DNA of 64,000 nt. Source: Spirosoma arboris (GTDB lineage Bacteria > Bacteroidota > Bacteroidia > Cytophagales > Spirosomataceae). The notes beneath the pieces were generated by a model. It was not told the origin of the DNA and ran no database searches. It was given only the letters and a program-made list of their open reading frames with translations. The position numbers and the translations under genes were made by a program. The stretch spans positions 558,001 through 622,000 of the forward strand of contig NZ_WPIN01000005.1 of the NCBI RefSeq assembly GCF_009754945.1, in the 5' to 3' direction. Shown here in pieces: positions 1-8,628 of the stretch (positions are counted from its first letter, which is position 1; the number at the start of each line of letters is the position of its first letter).

Positions 1-2
1 GT

Positions 3-164
3 GGGGTTACAATAACCAACGTGGAGCGTAAAGATGGTAGAGAGATCGTTGAAGGGAGTTTTACGGCTACGGTCTACAAAGTCTCCGGGAAGTGTCCCGC
101 CATGCTTCAGAAGAAAACAGCGCTAACGGGCTCCTTTCATTTAAGTCGTACTGTGACGCAATAA
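3..164 (+). CDS. C-terminal end of a small beta-rich hypothetical protein (partial)
   Basis: An open frame runs in from the left edge and stops at TAA 162-164. It encodes about 53 residues beginning GVTITNVERKDGREIVEG and ending FHLSRTVTQ. The alternating hydrophobic and polar pattern (EGSFTATVY, LTGSFHLSR) suggests antiparallel beta strands, as at the end of the small lipoprotein-like DUF families common in Bacteroidota. The start lies outside the window, so signal peptide and family cannot be judged. A 13-bp inverted repeat lies just after the stop. Confidence 0.6.
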   Translation, partial: GVTITNVERKDGREIVEGSFTATVYKVSGKCPAMLQKKTALTGSFHLSRTVTQ

Positions 165-171
165 AGAACCT

Positions 172-216
172 TGTCTATATCAGGCATAAGCACGTTGTTC
201 TTACCTGATATAGACA
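172..216 (+). terminator. Stem-loop after the partial gene
   Basis: A perfect 13-bp inverted repeat (TGTCTATATCAGG at 172-184, its complement at 204-216) can be extended inward by TAAG/CTTA around a 2-nt bulge. It begins 8 bases after the upstream stop codon. No strong T-run follows, so it may be a weak terminator or an mRNA-stabilising hairpin. Confidence 0.5.
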
Positions 217-271
217 GTATTACTCCTAGCAACCAGCAAGTAGAATTTAGGTTAAAGGTGCTCTACGTGGC

Positions 272-1420
272 ATGCAACGAAGGACGTTTATTCAGAATAC
301 AGGCTTGCTTACGGCAGCTCTGAGCACAGCCGGAACGGAACTTTTGGCCGCGTCGCCATCGCAGAACGGAGCGAAGAACAAGCTTCCGAAATGGAAAGGC
401 TTTAACATGCTCGATTTCTTCTCGCCCGATCCAGCGAATAGTCGACCAGCTACCCAGGAAGACTATTTCAAATGGATGCAAGATTGGGGCTTCGATTTCG
501 TAAGGATTCCGATGGCATATCCAGCTTACCTGAAGTTTGACCGGAGCCGGAACATCACACAAGAAGAAGTGTACAATATTGATCAGCAAGCCGTTGATCG
601 GATTGACGCGCTTGTAGCAATGGCGCATAAACATAACCTGCATGTCAGTCTGAATCTGCACCGCGCACCGGGCTACTGCGTGAACGAAGGCTTTCATGAG
701 CCCTACAACCTCTGGACCGATCAGGCGGCACTCGATGCATTCTGTTTTCACTGGAACATGTGGGCCAAACGGTATAAGAACGTATCGTCGAAGAAAATCA
801 GCTTCGATTTGCTGAACGAACCCAGTATGCGGGCCGACATGAATGATCAGCATTCCAAACGCAGTACTGTACCGGGGGAGGTGTATCGAAAAGTGGCACT
901 AGCCGCGTCAGAAGCAATTTGGAAGGAAAACAAAACCCATCTTATCATCGCAGATGGGAACGATACCGGCTCATCGGTAATACCCGCCATCGCCGATCTG
1001 AACATTGCCCAAAGTTGTCGGGGCTACAATCCGGGCATCATTTCGCATTACAAAGCGCCTTGGGCAAATAAAGATCCAGATCACTTACCAGAACCCAAAT
1101 GGCCGGGACAAGTGGGCGACAAGTACCTGAGTCGAGCCATGCTCGAAACCTTCTATCAGCCCTGGATTGATCTGGTAAACAAGGGGGTTGGTGTACACTG
1201 TGGCGAGTGCGGTTGCTGGAACAAAACACCCCACGATGTGTTTCTGGCCTGGTTTAAAGATGTGCTTGATATTCTGTCGAGCAACGGAATTGGGTTTGCG
1301 CTTTGGGAGTTTGTAGGCTCATTTGGCATTCTCGACTCCGGCCGCACCGACGTAGCCTACGAAGATTGGTACGGCCATAAGCTGGACAGGAAGTTATTGA
1401 ATTTGATGTTGAAGGCGTAA
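272..1420 (+). CDS. Exported glycoside hydrolase family 5 (cellulase-like) protein
   Basis: Predicted secreted endo-type beta-glycosidase of 382 aa. The N-terminus (MQRRTFIQNTGLLTAALSTA) carries a Tat-like signal with RRTF followed by a hydrophobic stretch. The remainder reads as a GH5 (beta/alpha)8 barrel. The LNEP motif places the expected acid/base at Glu183, and the GECG motif places the expected nucleophile at Glu312. An ALWEF segment follows, typical of the last barrel strand. Length fits a single-domain GH5 without carbohydrate-binding module. Substrate (cellulose, mannan, xyloglucan or other beta-glucan) cannot be read from sequence alone. No SusC/SusD pair is adjacent, so this is not an obvious polysaccharide utilisation locus. 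Confidence 0.88.
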   Translation: MQRRTFIQNTGLLTAALSTAGTELLAASPSQNGAKNKLPKWKGFNMLDFFSPDPANSRPATQEDYFKWMQDWGFDFVRIPMAYPAYLKFDRSRNITQEEVYNIDQQAVDRIDALVAMAHKHNLHVSLNLHRAPGYCVNEGFHEPYNLWTDQAALDAFCFHWNMWAKRYKNVSSKKISFDLLNEPSMRADMNDQHSKRSTVPGEVYRKVALAASEAIWKENKTHLIIADGNDTGSSVIPAIADLNIAQSCRGYNPGIISHYKAPWANKDPDHLPEPKWPGQVGDKYLSRAMLETFYQPWIDLVNKGVGVHCGECGCWNKTPHDVFLAWFKDVLDILSSNGIGFALWEFVGSFGILDSGRTDVAYEDWYGHKLDRKLLNLMLKA

Positions 1421-1457
1421 GGTTACTTTACAACTAGCTTCCCGTCAATGTAGATAC

Positions 1458-1539
1458 GTATGACCCCTTCAGGGTCACATGTTTATAGATAAATGATCTG
1501 ACCATTCTCTATAAACATGTGACCCTGAGGGGGTCATAC
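1458..1539. repeat. Long hairpin upstream of REP-type transposase
   Basis: Arms 1458-1489 and 1508-1539 are complementary over 32 bp with one G-T wobble, around an 18-nt loop. The loop-proximal part is CATGTTTATAGA and the outer part contains GACCC..GGGTC. The hairpin lies 33 bp before the transposase start. Together with the hairpin at 2038-2101 it brackets the gene. Confidence 0.8.
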
Positions 1540-1572
1540 AAAAATTTGGATTGAATCTATAGCCATCAAACT

Positions 1573-2037
1573 ATGCCTGGCACATTTTCTCAAATCTATA
1601 TCCACATTGTTTTTGCAGTCAAAGGGAGAAATAGCCTGATATGTACAGAATGGGAAGAAGATCTTTATAAATACATAACCGGCATTGTTCAGAATAAAGG
1701 GCAAAAAATGCTGTCTATCAATGGAATGTCAGATCACATTCATTTTCTGATTGGCATGAAACCATCCTGTTGTTTGTCTGACTTGGTTAGAGAAATAAAA
1801 AAGTCATCGAACACTTTCATTCTGGATAACCAATTCTGCAAATTCAGATTTGAGTGGCAAGAAGGCTATGGAGCTTTTTCATATAGCCATTCTGCATTAG
1901 ACAATGTAATTGCCTATATCGCTAATCAAAAAGAGCATCACCGAAACAGGACATTTCGAGAGGAATACATGACGTTCCTACAAAAATTTCAAATCGAATT
2001 CAAACAGGAATATTTGTTTGATTGGCTTGAGGTATGA
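1573..2037 (+). CDS. REP-associated tyrosine transposase (IS200-like, Y1 HUH)
   Basis: A 154-aa single-domain Y1 transposase. The N-terminus (FSQIYIHIVFAVKGR) is the usual first strand of the Y1_Tnp fold. The HUH motif appears in SDHIHFLIG. The helix that should carry the catalytic tyrosine is in the region YGAFSYSHSALDNVIAYI, followed by QKEHHR, typical of the RAYT/IS200 group. Such enzymes nick single-stranded DNA at hairpins. The gene is bracketed by two imperfect palindromes sharing CATGTTTAT. No tnpB or other cargo is present. The frame looks intact. It could be a solo IS200-type insertion rather than a domesticated RAYT; seeing whether the hairpins recur elsewhere in the genome would separate the two. 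Confidence 0.88.
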   Translation: MPGTFSQIYIHIVFAVKGRNSLICTEWEEDLYKYITGIVQNKGQKMLSINGMSDHIHFLIGMKPSCCLSDLVREIKKSSNTFILDNQFCKFRFEWQEGYGAFSYSHSALDNVIAYIANQKEHHRNRTFREEYMTFLQKFQIEFKQEYLFDWLEV

Positions 2038-2101
2038 ATCCGAAGGATTCCCATGTTTATAATAAATAACGGTTAACTATAAACATGGTATCCCTTCGAG
2101 A
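2038..2101. repeat. Imperfect hairpin downstream of REP-type transposase
   Basis: Left arm about 2038-2060 and right arm about 2079-2101, with several mismatches but an identical apex ATGTTTAT/ATAAACAT and an outer CGAAGG/CCTTCG. The apex sequence is the same as in the upstream hairpin at 1458-1539, so both are probably the substrate ends recognised by the enzyme between them. Confidence 0.7.
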
Positions 2102-2117
2102 TCGCTTTGTTCGGGAA

Positions 2118-2489
2118 TTAAACTAATTCAGCCACAAGATGGCCTTTACGAGTTGTTTGCCGATGTAAGCGTCGGTTGTACAAGTCTGAACTGTAGTTTG
2201 ACCGATCAACTGTAGCCGCAGTTGCCCGGTCACCAATGATCGATACCTGGATTTCAAACGCCATTTCCTGACGCAGATAGTCGGTGGTTTGTTTGTATTG
2301 CGCAGCCTCTTCCACTAATTGAATCGTCAGATGACGGGTATAGGCTTCGTCGCCCGAGGCTTCCAGCAGCCTGTTAAACTGACTCAAAAATTCACTGTGT
2401 GAATAAGGGCGACTACCTTTCTCAACCGATAACTGAACCTGTCGATACGATTGTGATACAAAATACAAAAGTTGATTCTCGTTGCTCAT
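2118..2489 (-). CDS. Hypothetical protein, 123 aa
   Basis: Not recognised. The first 80 residues look helical and charged (SVEKGSRPYSHSEFLSQFNRLLEASGDEAYTRH, then LVEEAAQYKQTTDYLRQEM). The last 40 are rich in Arg, Ser and Tyr and look less ordered. No signal peptide or membrane segment is visible. It ends 17 bp from the outer arm of the transposase hairpin, so the original C-terminus could have been altered by that insertion. Upstream (2490-2700) the DNA is strongly AT-rich, consistent with a promoter region. Confidence 0.5.
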   Translation of the reverse strand: MSNENQLLYFVSQSYRQVQLSVEKGSRPYSHSEFLSQFNRLLEASGDEAYTRHLTIQLVEEAAQYKQTTDYLRQEMAFEIQVSIIGDRATAATVDRSNYSSDLYNRRLHRQTTRKGHLVAELV

Positions 2490-2702
2490 AACTATAAATA
2501 TCTGTGGTTTTGTTGACGTAAATTTTGAGATAATGTTACAAATAATAACATTAAATAGTTTAAACTAATTTTATAGTAGATAAAATCAAACCTGTATTAT
2601 ACTAGCACGTAAAATTCATTTAATAGAATTTTCAATCTAAAATTTGTCATTTTTCTCATTTGTCGCTAATTAATTAAAGTCATAGTGTACAGTTCTCAAA
2701 TT

Positions 2703-2816
2703 ATGATTCGTTTCAACATGAGCCGTTTTTTTCTATTTCTGGGTCTGCTGGGCGCAGGACGTGTATGCTACCTTCTGGATTTCGGACCCAAATCGGGTAG
2801 TTATAAAAATGAGTAA
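2703..2816 (+). CDS. Possible 37-aa hydrophobic peptide
   Basis: A short frame from ATG 2703 to TAA 2814-2816 encodes a peptide beginning MIRFNMSRFFLFLGLLGAG with one hydrophobic stretch and a polar tail ending SYKNE. It could be a small membrane peptide or the relic of a signal peptide. It is not recognised, and no clear ribosome binding site supports it. It lies between the 123-aa gene and the permease. Confidence 0.2.
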   Translation: MIRFNMSRFFLFLGLLGAGRVCYLLDFGPKSGSYKNE

Positions 2817-2926
2817 GTATTTCAGAGGTCGCTACCGCTATAAGGTCAAATTGCATTGAGACATGAATTAGGTAAGTAGATCAACTGTATATTCCCGTTT
2901 GCCGAGTAGATTCGTTCTATCTGGTC

Positions 2927-4243
2927 ATGCCCTTAACCATCACCCTCCTTGGCATTCTGGTCCTGATTGCCCTTATTTCGGTTGCCCGACTACACACGTT
3001 TCTTGCTTTTCTGGCTGTTTCTATAGGTGTTGGACTGGCACTTGGTCTGAAACCATTAGCCATTGTCGACGCCATCCAGAAAGGTATTGGCAGTACATTA
3101 GGGTCCATCACGGCCATTATTGCGTTAGGTGCAATGCTTGGAAAATTAGTTGCTCAAAGTGGTGCCGCTCAGCGAATTGCTGTCAATATGATGGAGTTAG
3201 TGGGCACGCGACACGCTCGATGGGCTTTTCTGGTAACGGGTTTCATTGTAGGGTTGCCCTTATTCTATTCAGTAGGATTTATGCTCTTGGCTCCCTTGGT
3301 TATTACAGTAGCCTATCGGTATAAATTGCCCGCCCTGTACATTGGCTTGCCTATGCTGGCTTCGTTGTCGGTTACGCAGGGCTATCTACCACCTCACCCG
3401 GCCCCATTGGCCATTCTGAAACAGTTCAATGCCAATATGGGCCTGACGCTCTTTTATGGTATCATCGTATCGATTCCAGCCATTCTGATTTCGGGTGCGT
3501 TGTTTGGCTCTACCCTCAAACGGTACACGACTTTACCCAATCCAGCCTTCATCGCTCCCGATTTGCAGGAAGATCAAATGCCATCGACCAGCGTGAGCTT
3601 CCTAACGGTTTTACTTCCGATTCTTCTGATTGGCGTGAGCACAGTTGTAAGTCCCTTTTTGCCAACGAATTCAATACTTCAGCAGATTCTTTTGTTTGTG
3701 GGGGAGCCTATCGTTAGTATGTTCATTGCGGTTCTGGTGGCGCTATTCACACTCGGAATATGGCGCGGCAAAACCATGCCCGAAGTTACGCTCCTACTGG
3801 GTGATGCCGTCAAAGATGTGGCCATGCTTTTCCTGGTTTTTGGCGGGGCGGGTGCCCTAAAACAAGTACTAACCGATGGCGGGGTAAATCAATCCATTGC
3901 CGACATGATGCAGGACTCGTCAGTTCACCCCTATATACTGGCCTGGGGCATGGCCGCACTTATTCGGGTATGCGTGGGATCGTCGACGGTATCGGGCATT
4001 ACGACTGCGGGATTTGTATCGCCCTTATTAGCAACCACTGGCGTAGAGCCGAATTTGATGGTGTTGAGCATTGGTGCCGGGAGTATGATGTTCTCGCACG
4101 TCAACGACACGGGTTTCTGGTTGTTTCGGGAGTATTTTCAACTCTCGATGGTCGATACGCTCAAAACCTGGTCGATTATGGAAACGCTGGTTTCGGTATC
4201 AGGGCTGGCGGGTGTGATGGTGCTAAGCTGGGTGATTACCTGA
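2927..4243 (+). CDS. GntP-family gluconate:H+ symporter-like permease
   Basis: A 438-aa polytopic inner-membrane protein with about 12 hydrophobic segments, the length expected for GntP permeases. Recognisable stretches are the N-terminal FLAFLAVSIGVGLALG, the GIGSTLGSITAIIALGAMLGKL segment, YLPPHPAPLAI, and the C-terminal GSSTVSGITTAGFVSP followed by GSMMFSHVNDTGFW. GntP-family members import gluconate or related sugar acids with protons; the exact substrate here is unknown. There is no gluconate kinase or dehydratase beside it. The stop TGA (4241-4243) directly abuts the stop of the convergent oxidoreductase, making the palindrome TGATCA, so there is no room for a terminator between the two genes. 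Confidence 0.9.
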   Translation: MPLTITLLGILVLIALISVARLHTFLAFLAVSIGVGLALGLKPLAIVDAIQKGIGSTLGSITAIIALGAMLGKLVAQSGAAQRIAVNMMELVGTRHARWAFLVTGFIVGLPLFYSVGFMLLAPLVITVAYRYKLPALYIGLPMLASLSVTQGYLPPHPAPLAILKQFNANMGLTLFYGIIVSIPAILISGALFGSTLKRYTTLPNPAFIAPDLQEDQMPSTSVSFLTVLLPILLIGVSTVVSPFLPTNSILQQILLFVGEPIVSMFIAVLVALFTLGIWRGKTMPEVTLLLGDAVKDVAMLFLVFGGAGALKQVLTDGGVNQSIADMMQDSSVHPYILAWGMAALIRVCVGSSTVSGITTAGFVSPLLATTGVEPNLMVLSIGAGSMMFSHVNDTGFWLFREYFQLSMVDTLKTWSIMETLVSVSGLAGVMVLSWVIT

Positions 4244-6403
4244 TCAGGATTTCATCAACTTCTCAAGTCGAACAGGTAAGCTCCGGATTCGCTTTCCAGT
4301 AGCGGCAAAAAGAGCATTGGCAACTGCCGGAGCAATAGGCGCAACACCTGGCTCACCGGCGCCACCCATTTTTCCGGTACTGGGCACAATATGGACATCG
4401 ATTACAGGCATTTCATTTATACGCAACATGCGGTAATCGTGAAAATTACTTTGTTTCACTTGCCCTTTCTCAATTGTGATTTCGCCATACAGAGCAGCCG
4501 TTAGTCCGTACACAATACCGCTTTCCATCTGGGCACGAACGCCATCAGGATTGACAGCCAGCCCACAATCAATGGCACATATTACACGATGCACCCGAAC
4601 CTGCTGATCAGCAATGGATAATTCAACGATCTGACAAACATAGCTGCCCATTGCCTCGCAGACGGCTACACCTCTGAACTGCCCCTTAGGTAAGGGTTTA
4701 TTCCATTCCGCTTTCTCGGCTGCCAGGTTGAGTGCCGCCAGATGCCGGGGATGATTTTTAAAGAACAAACGTCGGTAGGCAACGGGGTCTGCTTTTGCCA
4801 TAGCTGCCAGTTCGTCAATCAGAGTTTCTATGACGAAAACGGTATGGGTGCTTCCCACCGATCGCCAGGGCAAAACGGGAACACCTACCGATGTGGTGTG
4901 CAACTCAAAGGAATGATCGGGAACAGAATCTGAATAAGGAGCTCCGCTCGTAACCGAACTATAATCAATTCCTTTCTGGACGATCATATCAGCTAAAGGT
5001 GTATTTGTGAAGAGTGATTGCCCAACAATACGATGTCGCCACGCCATTGGAAACCCATCAGCGTTGATCCCAATCTGTACGGCATGCACATAAACCGGCC
5101 GGTAATAGCCACCTTTGATATCGTCTTCCCGCGACCAGACCAGCTTGATAAACTTGCCACTCACTTTAGCAATATGTACCGCTTCCATCACCCAGTCGGA
5201 ACTAAAGGAACCCCGTCGGCCAAAACTCCCACCCAGAGCAGGCGTATAAAACTGAACCTGCTCAGGTTTAAAGCCCAAAAATGAAGCGACTTCTGCCTGA
5301 TGGAGTAAATGCGATTGCGTACCCGTCCATACTTCGCATTTATCTGGTAGAATCTTCACTGTGCAGTTCAGAGGTTCCATTGGAGCATGGGCCAGATAAG
5401 GAAGGCTGAACGTCGCATCAATGGTTTTTACTGCTTTGGTTAAGGCGACATCCACATCTCCTTTTTTCCGGATGGTTAACCCCTCCGTTTTAGCGATTCG
5501 CTTATAATCTTCCAGTTGTGTAGTGCTGTCAAGTGTTGCGTTTACTCCGAGATCCCAGTCAATTTTCAGCGCATCACGGCCGACTTTAGCCGCCCAGAAA
5601 TTATCCGCCAGAACCGCAACGCCAGTCGGAATTTGAACCACGTCGCGAACACCTTTTACGGCTTTTGCTTTGGTCGCATCAACTGATTTTACTTTCCCTC
5701 CGAAAACAGGGGCATGAGCAACAACGGCTGTTAGTAAACCAGGAAATTCAATATCCAGACCATAGACTGCTTTCCCGTTAATCTTCTCGGGCGTATCCAA
5801 TCGCTTCTGCGATTTCCCGATATACTTCCAGTCGGTAGGTTCGCGGAGTTTTACCGTAGGCACAGGGAGCATCGACGCTTCAGTAGCTACTTCGCCATAG
5901 CTAATTCGTCTCTCACCAGCAATGACATAGCTATTTTCAGTTCGGCACTCTTCCGGTTTTACGCCCAACCGTTTAGCCGCAATGGTTACCAGCATCATGC
6001 GGGCCGTTGCACCTGCCATACGACAGCGATCAAATTCCTGTATGGTCGTTTCCGATCCACCGGTTGAGCGATAAACGGGATTCTCCAGAAAATCACCTTC
6101 TTTCCCCGGCGGACTCGGTTCTACTTTTATCTTATCCCAGGCACAGTCCAACTCTTCGGCAATCAACATCGGCAACGTGGTCCAGATACCCTGCCCCATC
6201 TCTACCTTCGAGAGAATTATGTGAATACGGTTATCCACTCCAATCCGTAAGTATGTGTTCAGCGAAGCACCCGCACTTGGTAGTGTTGCAGATAGGATTT
6301 GTGTTGCTTTAGCAGGCATAGCAAAAGCGATCAACAGTCCCCCACTGGCGAGTGTGCCGATTTTCAGAAAATCCCTACGGTTTACAAGAGCGGCCTTATT
6401 CAT
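4244..6403 (-). CDS. Exported molybdopterin-binding subunit of an aldehyde/isoquinoline-type oxidoreductase
   Basis: Large molybdenum-cofactor subunit of the xanthine dehydrogenase family, about 719 aa from the chosen start. The start at 6403 is preferred over an upstream ATG at 6475 because it places a Tat signal (NRRDFLKIGTLASGG) at the N-terminus and has AGGAAA 7 nt upstream. Visible family signatures are MGQGIWTTLPMLIAEEL, GGSFGRRG (cofactor binding) and the C-terminal GGAGEPGVAP that supplies the expected active-site Glu. The separate, early Tat signal and IorB-like organisation suggest a periplasmic hydroxylase of N-heterocycles or aldehydes. These enzymes normally need a small 2Fe-2S subunit encoded next door; none is present here. 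The substrate cannot be assigned. Confidence 0.88.
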   Translation of the reverse strand: MNKAALVNRRDFLKIGTLASGGLLIAFAMPAKATQILSATLPSAGASLNTYLRIGVDNRIHIILSKVEMGQGIWTTLPMLIAEELDCAWDKIKVEPSPPGKEGDFLENPVYRSTGGSETTIQEFDRCRMAGATARMMLVTIAAKRLGVKPEECRTENSYVIAGERRISYGEVATEASMLPVPTVKLREPTDWKYIGKSQKRLDTPEKINGKAVYGLDIEFPGLLTAVVAHAPVFGGKVKSVDATKAKAVKGVRDVVQIPTGVAVLADNFWAAKVGRDALKIDWDLGVNATLDSTTQLEDYKRIAKTEGLTIRKKGDVDVALTKAVKTIDATFSLPYLAHAPMEPLNCTVKILPDKCEVWTGTQSHLLHQAEVASFLGFKPEQVQFYTPALGGSFGRRGSFSSDWVMEAVHIAKVSGKFIKLVWSREDDIKGGYYRPVYVHAVQIGINADGFPMAWRHRIVGQSLFTNTPLADMIVQKGIDYSSVTSGAPYSDSVPDHSFELHTTSVGVPVLPWRSVGSTHTVFVIETLIDELAAMAKADPVAYRRLFFKNHPRHLAALNLAAEKAEWNKPLPKGQFRGVAVCEAMGSYVCQIVELSIADQQVRVHRVICAIDCGLAVNPDGVRAQMESGIVYGLTAALYGEITIEKGQVKQSNFHDYRMLRINEMPVIDVHIVPSTGKMGGAGEPGVAPIAPAVANALFAATGKRIRSLPVRLEKLMKS

Positions 6404-6676
6404 GTTACACTTTCCTGGTTTGATTTTAGTCTTCCAGGTTCGACAAAGAAAGGAGTTATAAGGGCGATTCAACAATGGAATTGACTACAGGTAGCCTATT
6501 ATTGACCAAATGCATGACAATCAGTAATAGGCAGTTTAAGCGGGCCACAATGTCGGTCATCTAACCAGTTGAGCATCTGATCAATTACTGCGTGTCATTC
6601 ACGTATTAGACTGGCATAAACTGATTCAATTTACGTAACTTGGTAAGAAGTGGCTAAGTCGAAATTTTGAGCAAAA

Positions 6677-7798
6677 ATGAGTGTTTCGTTTTATAGCAAA
6701 TTGAACCAGAGCTGGTTTGTTAGATACAAGATCTACCATATCCCCTTCTGGTTTGTCTACCATTACCTTTGGTGGGTTGTAACGCTAGGCAATCCTATCA
6801 AGGTTCTTCAGTCATTAGCCGTCCTGCCCTACGCGCTCAAGTACAGCTTCTACGTCATTTTTCAGGCGATGGCGGTCTATTTCAACCTGTATTTTCTGAT
6901 GCCCAGGTATCTGGAAAAAAACAGATTTGTAGTCTATATCAGCTATTTGCTCTTGATCATATTGGGCGCTACACTGTGTATTGTCGGAGGGTATTATTTC
7001 AGTGCCTACGCGAGTGGACAAACGATAGCAGAGTTGTTCGGCCAATCGGCCTGCTTCAATACGTTTTTTAGCAATGCTTTGCCATCAACGGTGGCCAGTA
7101 TGACGTTAGCCATGAGTATTAAATTGACCAAAAACTGGATTCAAACCCGGCAACGACAACAACTGCTGGAAAAAGAAAAGCTGGAAACCGAATTGAAATT
7201 CCTTAAGAATCAGTTCAATCCTCATTTCCTGTTTAATACGATTAACTCCATCTTCTTTCTGATTCATAAAAACCCCAATATGGCCTCCGATTCGCTGGCC
7301 AAATTCTCTGAATTGTTGCGGTATCAACTCTATGACTGTAACGATCATCAGATTCCCTTAGGCAAGGAGATTACCTATCTGGAAAACTTTATTGAATTGG
7401 AAAAACTCCGCCAAAACAGCAACATAAAGGTATCGTTTGCTAGTAAACCGCTTTACATGGGCCATTTAGAGATAGCTCCGTTTATCCTGATGACTTTTGT
7501 TGAAAATGCGTTTAAACACGTTTCCAGAGATACTAATCGATCCAACTGGATCACAATCGAATTAGATCTGAACGAGCAACAACTGAACTTTCGGGTGGCC
7601 AATAGTGTGTCATCGGATGTTGTCAATGAAGTAGTTAAGTCGGGAGGAATTGGCTTACAAAATGTACAACGGCGGCTGGATTTACTTTATCCAGGACAGT
7701 ATAATCTGAAGATACAAAATGACCAGAACCGGTTTGACGTAAAGCTGCGACTCACGCTGACAGAGTCTGTGCTTTCATCATCTTTACAAATGGCCTAA
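6677..7798 (+). CDS. LytS/YehU-type membrane sensor histidine kinase
   Basis: A 373-aa kinase of the His_kinase (PF06580-like) class. The first 155 residues hold about four membrane segments with short loops and no large sensory domain. A coiled linker (QTRQRQQLLEKEKLETELKF) leads to the NPHFLFNTINSI box with phosphoacceptor His183. The C-terminal ATPase part shows FVENAFKH and the GGIGLQNVQRRL glycine box. It is followed after 32 bp by its LytTR response regulator, so the two form a two-component operon. The signal sensed is not evident. Confidence 0.92.
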   Translation: MSVSFYSKLNQSWFVRYKIYHIPFWFVYHYLWWVVTLGNPIKVLQSLAVLPYALKYSFYVIFQAMAVYFNLYFLMPRYLEKNRFVVYISYLLLIILGATLCIVGGYYFSAYASGQTIAELFGQSACFNTFFSNALPSTVASMTLAMSIKLTKNWIQTRQRQQLLEKEKLETELKFLKNQFNPHFLFNTINSIFFLIHKNPNMASDSLAKFSELLRYQLYDCNDHQIPLGKEITYLENFIELEKLRQNSNIKVSFASKPLYMGHLEIAPFILMTFVENAFKHVSRDTNRSNWITIELDLNEQQLNFRVANSVSSDVVNEVVKSGGIGLQNVQRRLDLLYPGQYNLKIQNDQNRFDVKLRLTLTESVLSSSLQMA

Positions 7799-7830
7799 CC
7801 GGACGCTCGACACATACAACCAACAAACTC

Positions 7831-8559
7831 GTGATCAACTGTATTATTACCGACGATGAGCCGCTAGCCAGGGAAGGGCTGGCTAATTACGTGCGAGAAG
7901 TTGATTTTCTGCACCTGACTGGTACGTGCGAGAATCCGCTTGAACTCATGGCCTTGTTGGATAAACAGCCTGTCGATTTGATCTTTCTGGACATCCAGAT
8001 GCCAAAAATGAACGGCATCGACTTCCTGAAAATCGTGCAGAATCCCCCGATGGTAATTATCACAACGGCTTACCCTAGCTTTGCCCTGGAAGGTTTCCAG
8101 TTAAACGTGCTGGATTACCTGCTCAAACCCATTACGTTTGATCGTTTTGTTAAGTCTGCCAACAAAGCCAAAGATTATCACCAGCTCCTGACGAAGTCAT
8201 CCTCAACAAGTCCGCAAAAAGTAGAATCGGAGGATGATTCTTTCTTTATCAAGTGCGGCAATAAATACGAAAAACTTTACTTCGAAGACATTCTGTTTAT
8301 TGAGGGTATGCAAAATTACGTGACCATTTTCACTAACAAAGGCAAGTACATAACTCTCCTGAACCTGAAAAGCTTAGAGCAGAATTTAACTAGCCATGCA
8401 TTTCTCCGAGTGCATAAATCTTATCTGGTTTCGACCAATAAAATAGACAGTATTGAGGGTAATGAGATTTTCATTCAGTCCCATCGCATCCCAATCAGTC
8501 GGAATTATCGCGAGCAAGTCATCGCGCAGGTCGTCAATAACAAGCTCTGGATAAAGTGA
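7831..8559 (+). CDS. LytTR-family response regulator
   Basis: A 242-aa regulator with GTG start. Residues 1-120 form a receiver domain with acidic residues in the TDDEP motif, the phosphoacceptor Asp54 in FLDIQMP, and the conserved TTAY and LKPI segments. The C-terminal 100 residues are a LytTR DNA-binding domain (FIEGMQNYVTIFTNKGKYITL, FLRVHKSYLVS, then IPISRNYR). It lies directly behind the LytS-type kinase at 6677. Its targets are unknown; nearby same-strand candidates are the gamma-glutamyltransferase and DUF6090 genes. Confidence 0.93.
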   Translation: MINCIITDDEPLAREGLANYVREVDFLHLTGTCENPLELMALLDKQPVDLIFLDIQMPKMNGIDFLKIVQNPPMVIITTAYPSFALEGFQLNVLDYLLKPITFDRFVKSANKAKDYHQLLTKSSSTSPQKVESEDDSFFIKCGNKYEKLYFEDILFIEGMQNYVTIFTNKGKYITLLNLKSLEQNLTSHAFLRVHKSYLVSTNKIDSIEGNEIFIQSHRIPISRNYREQVIAQVVNNKLWIK

Positions 8560-8588
8560 CGTTTTCTGGCACAACATCACTTGATTAA

Positions 8589-8616
8589 CCACAGAGACGC
8601 AGAGAACACAAAGTTT
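8589..8616. repeat. ACAGAG-type intergenic repeat
   Basis: The stretch CCACAGAGACGCAGAGAACA plus the following CAAAG lies between the response regulator and the gamma-glutamyltransferase. Related CGCAGAG and ACACAGAG words form the hairpin at 55653-55734, so this is one copy of a dispersed repeat family. Confidence 0.5.
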
Positions 8617-8628
8617 TAGCTCAAATCC

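Noticed and set aside
263..853. 196-residue open frame on the minus strand
   Set aside because: It lies antisense to the well-supported GH5 gene and shows no domain pattern; a shadow frame.
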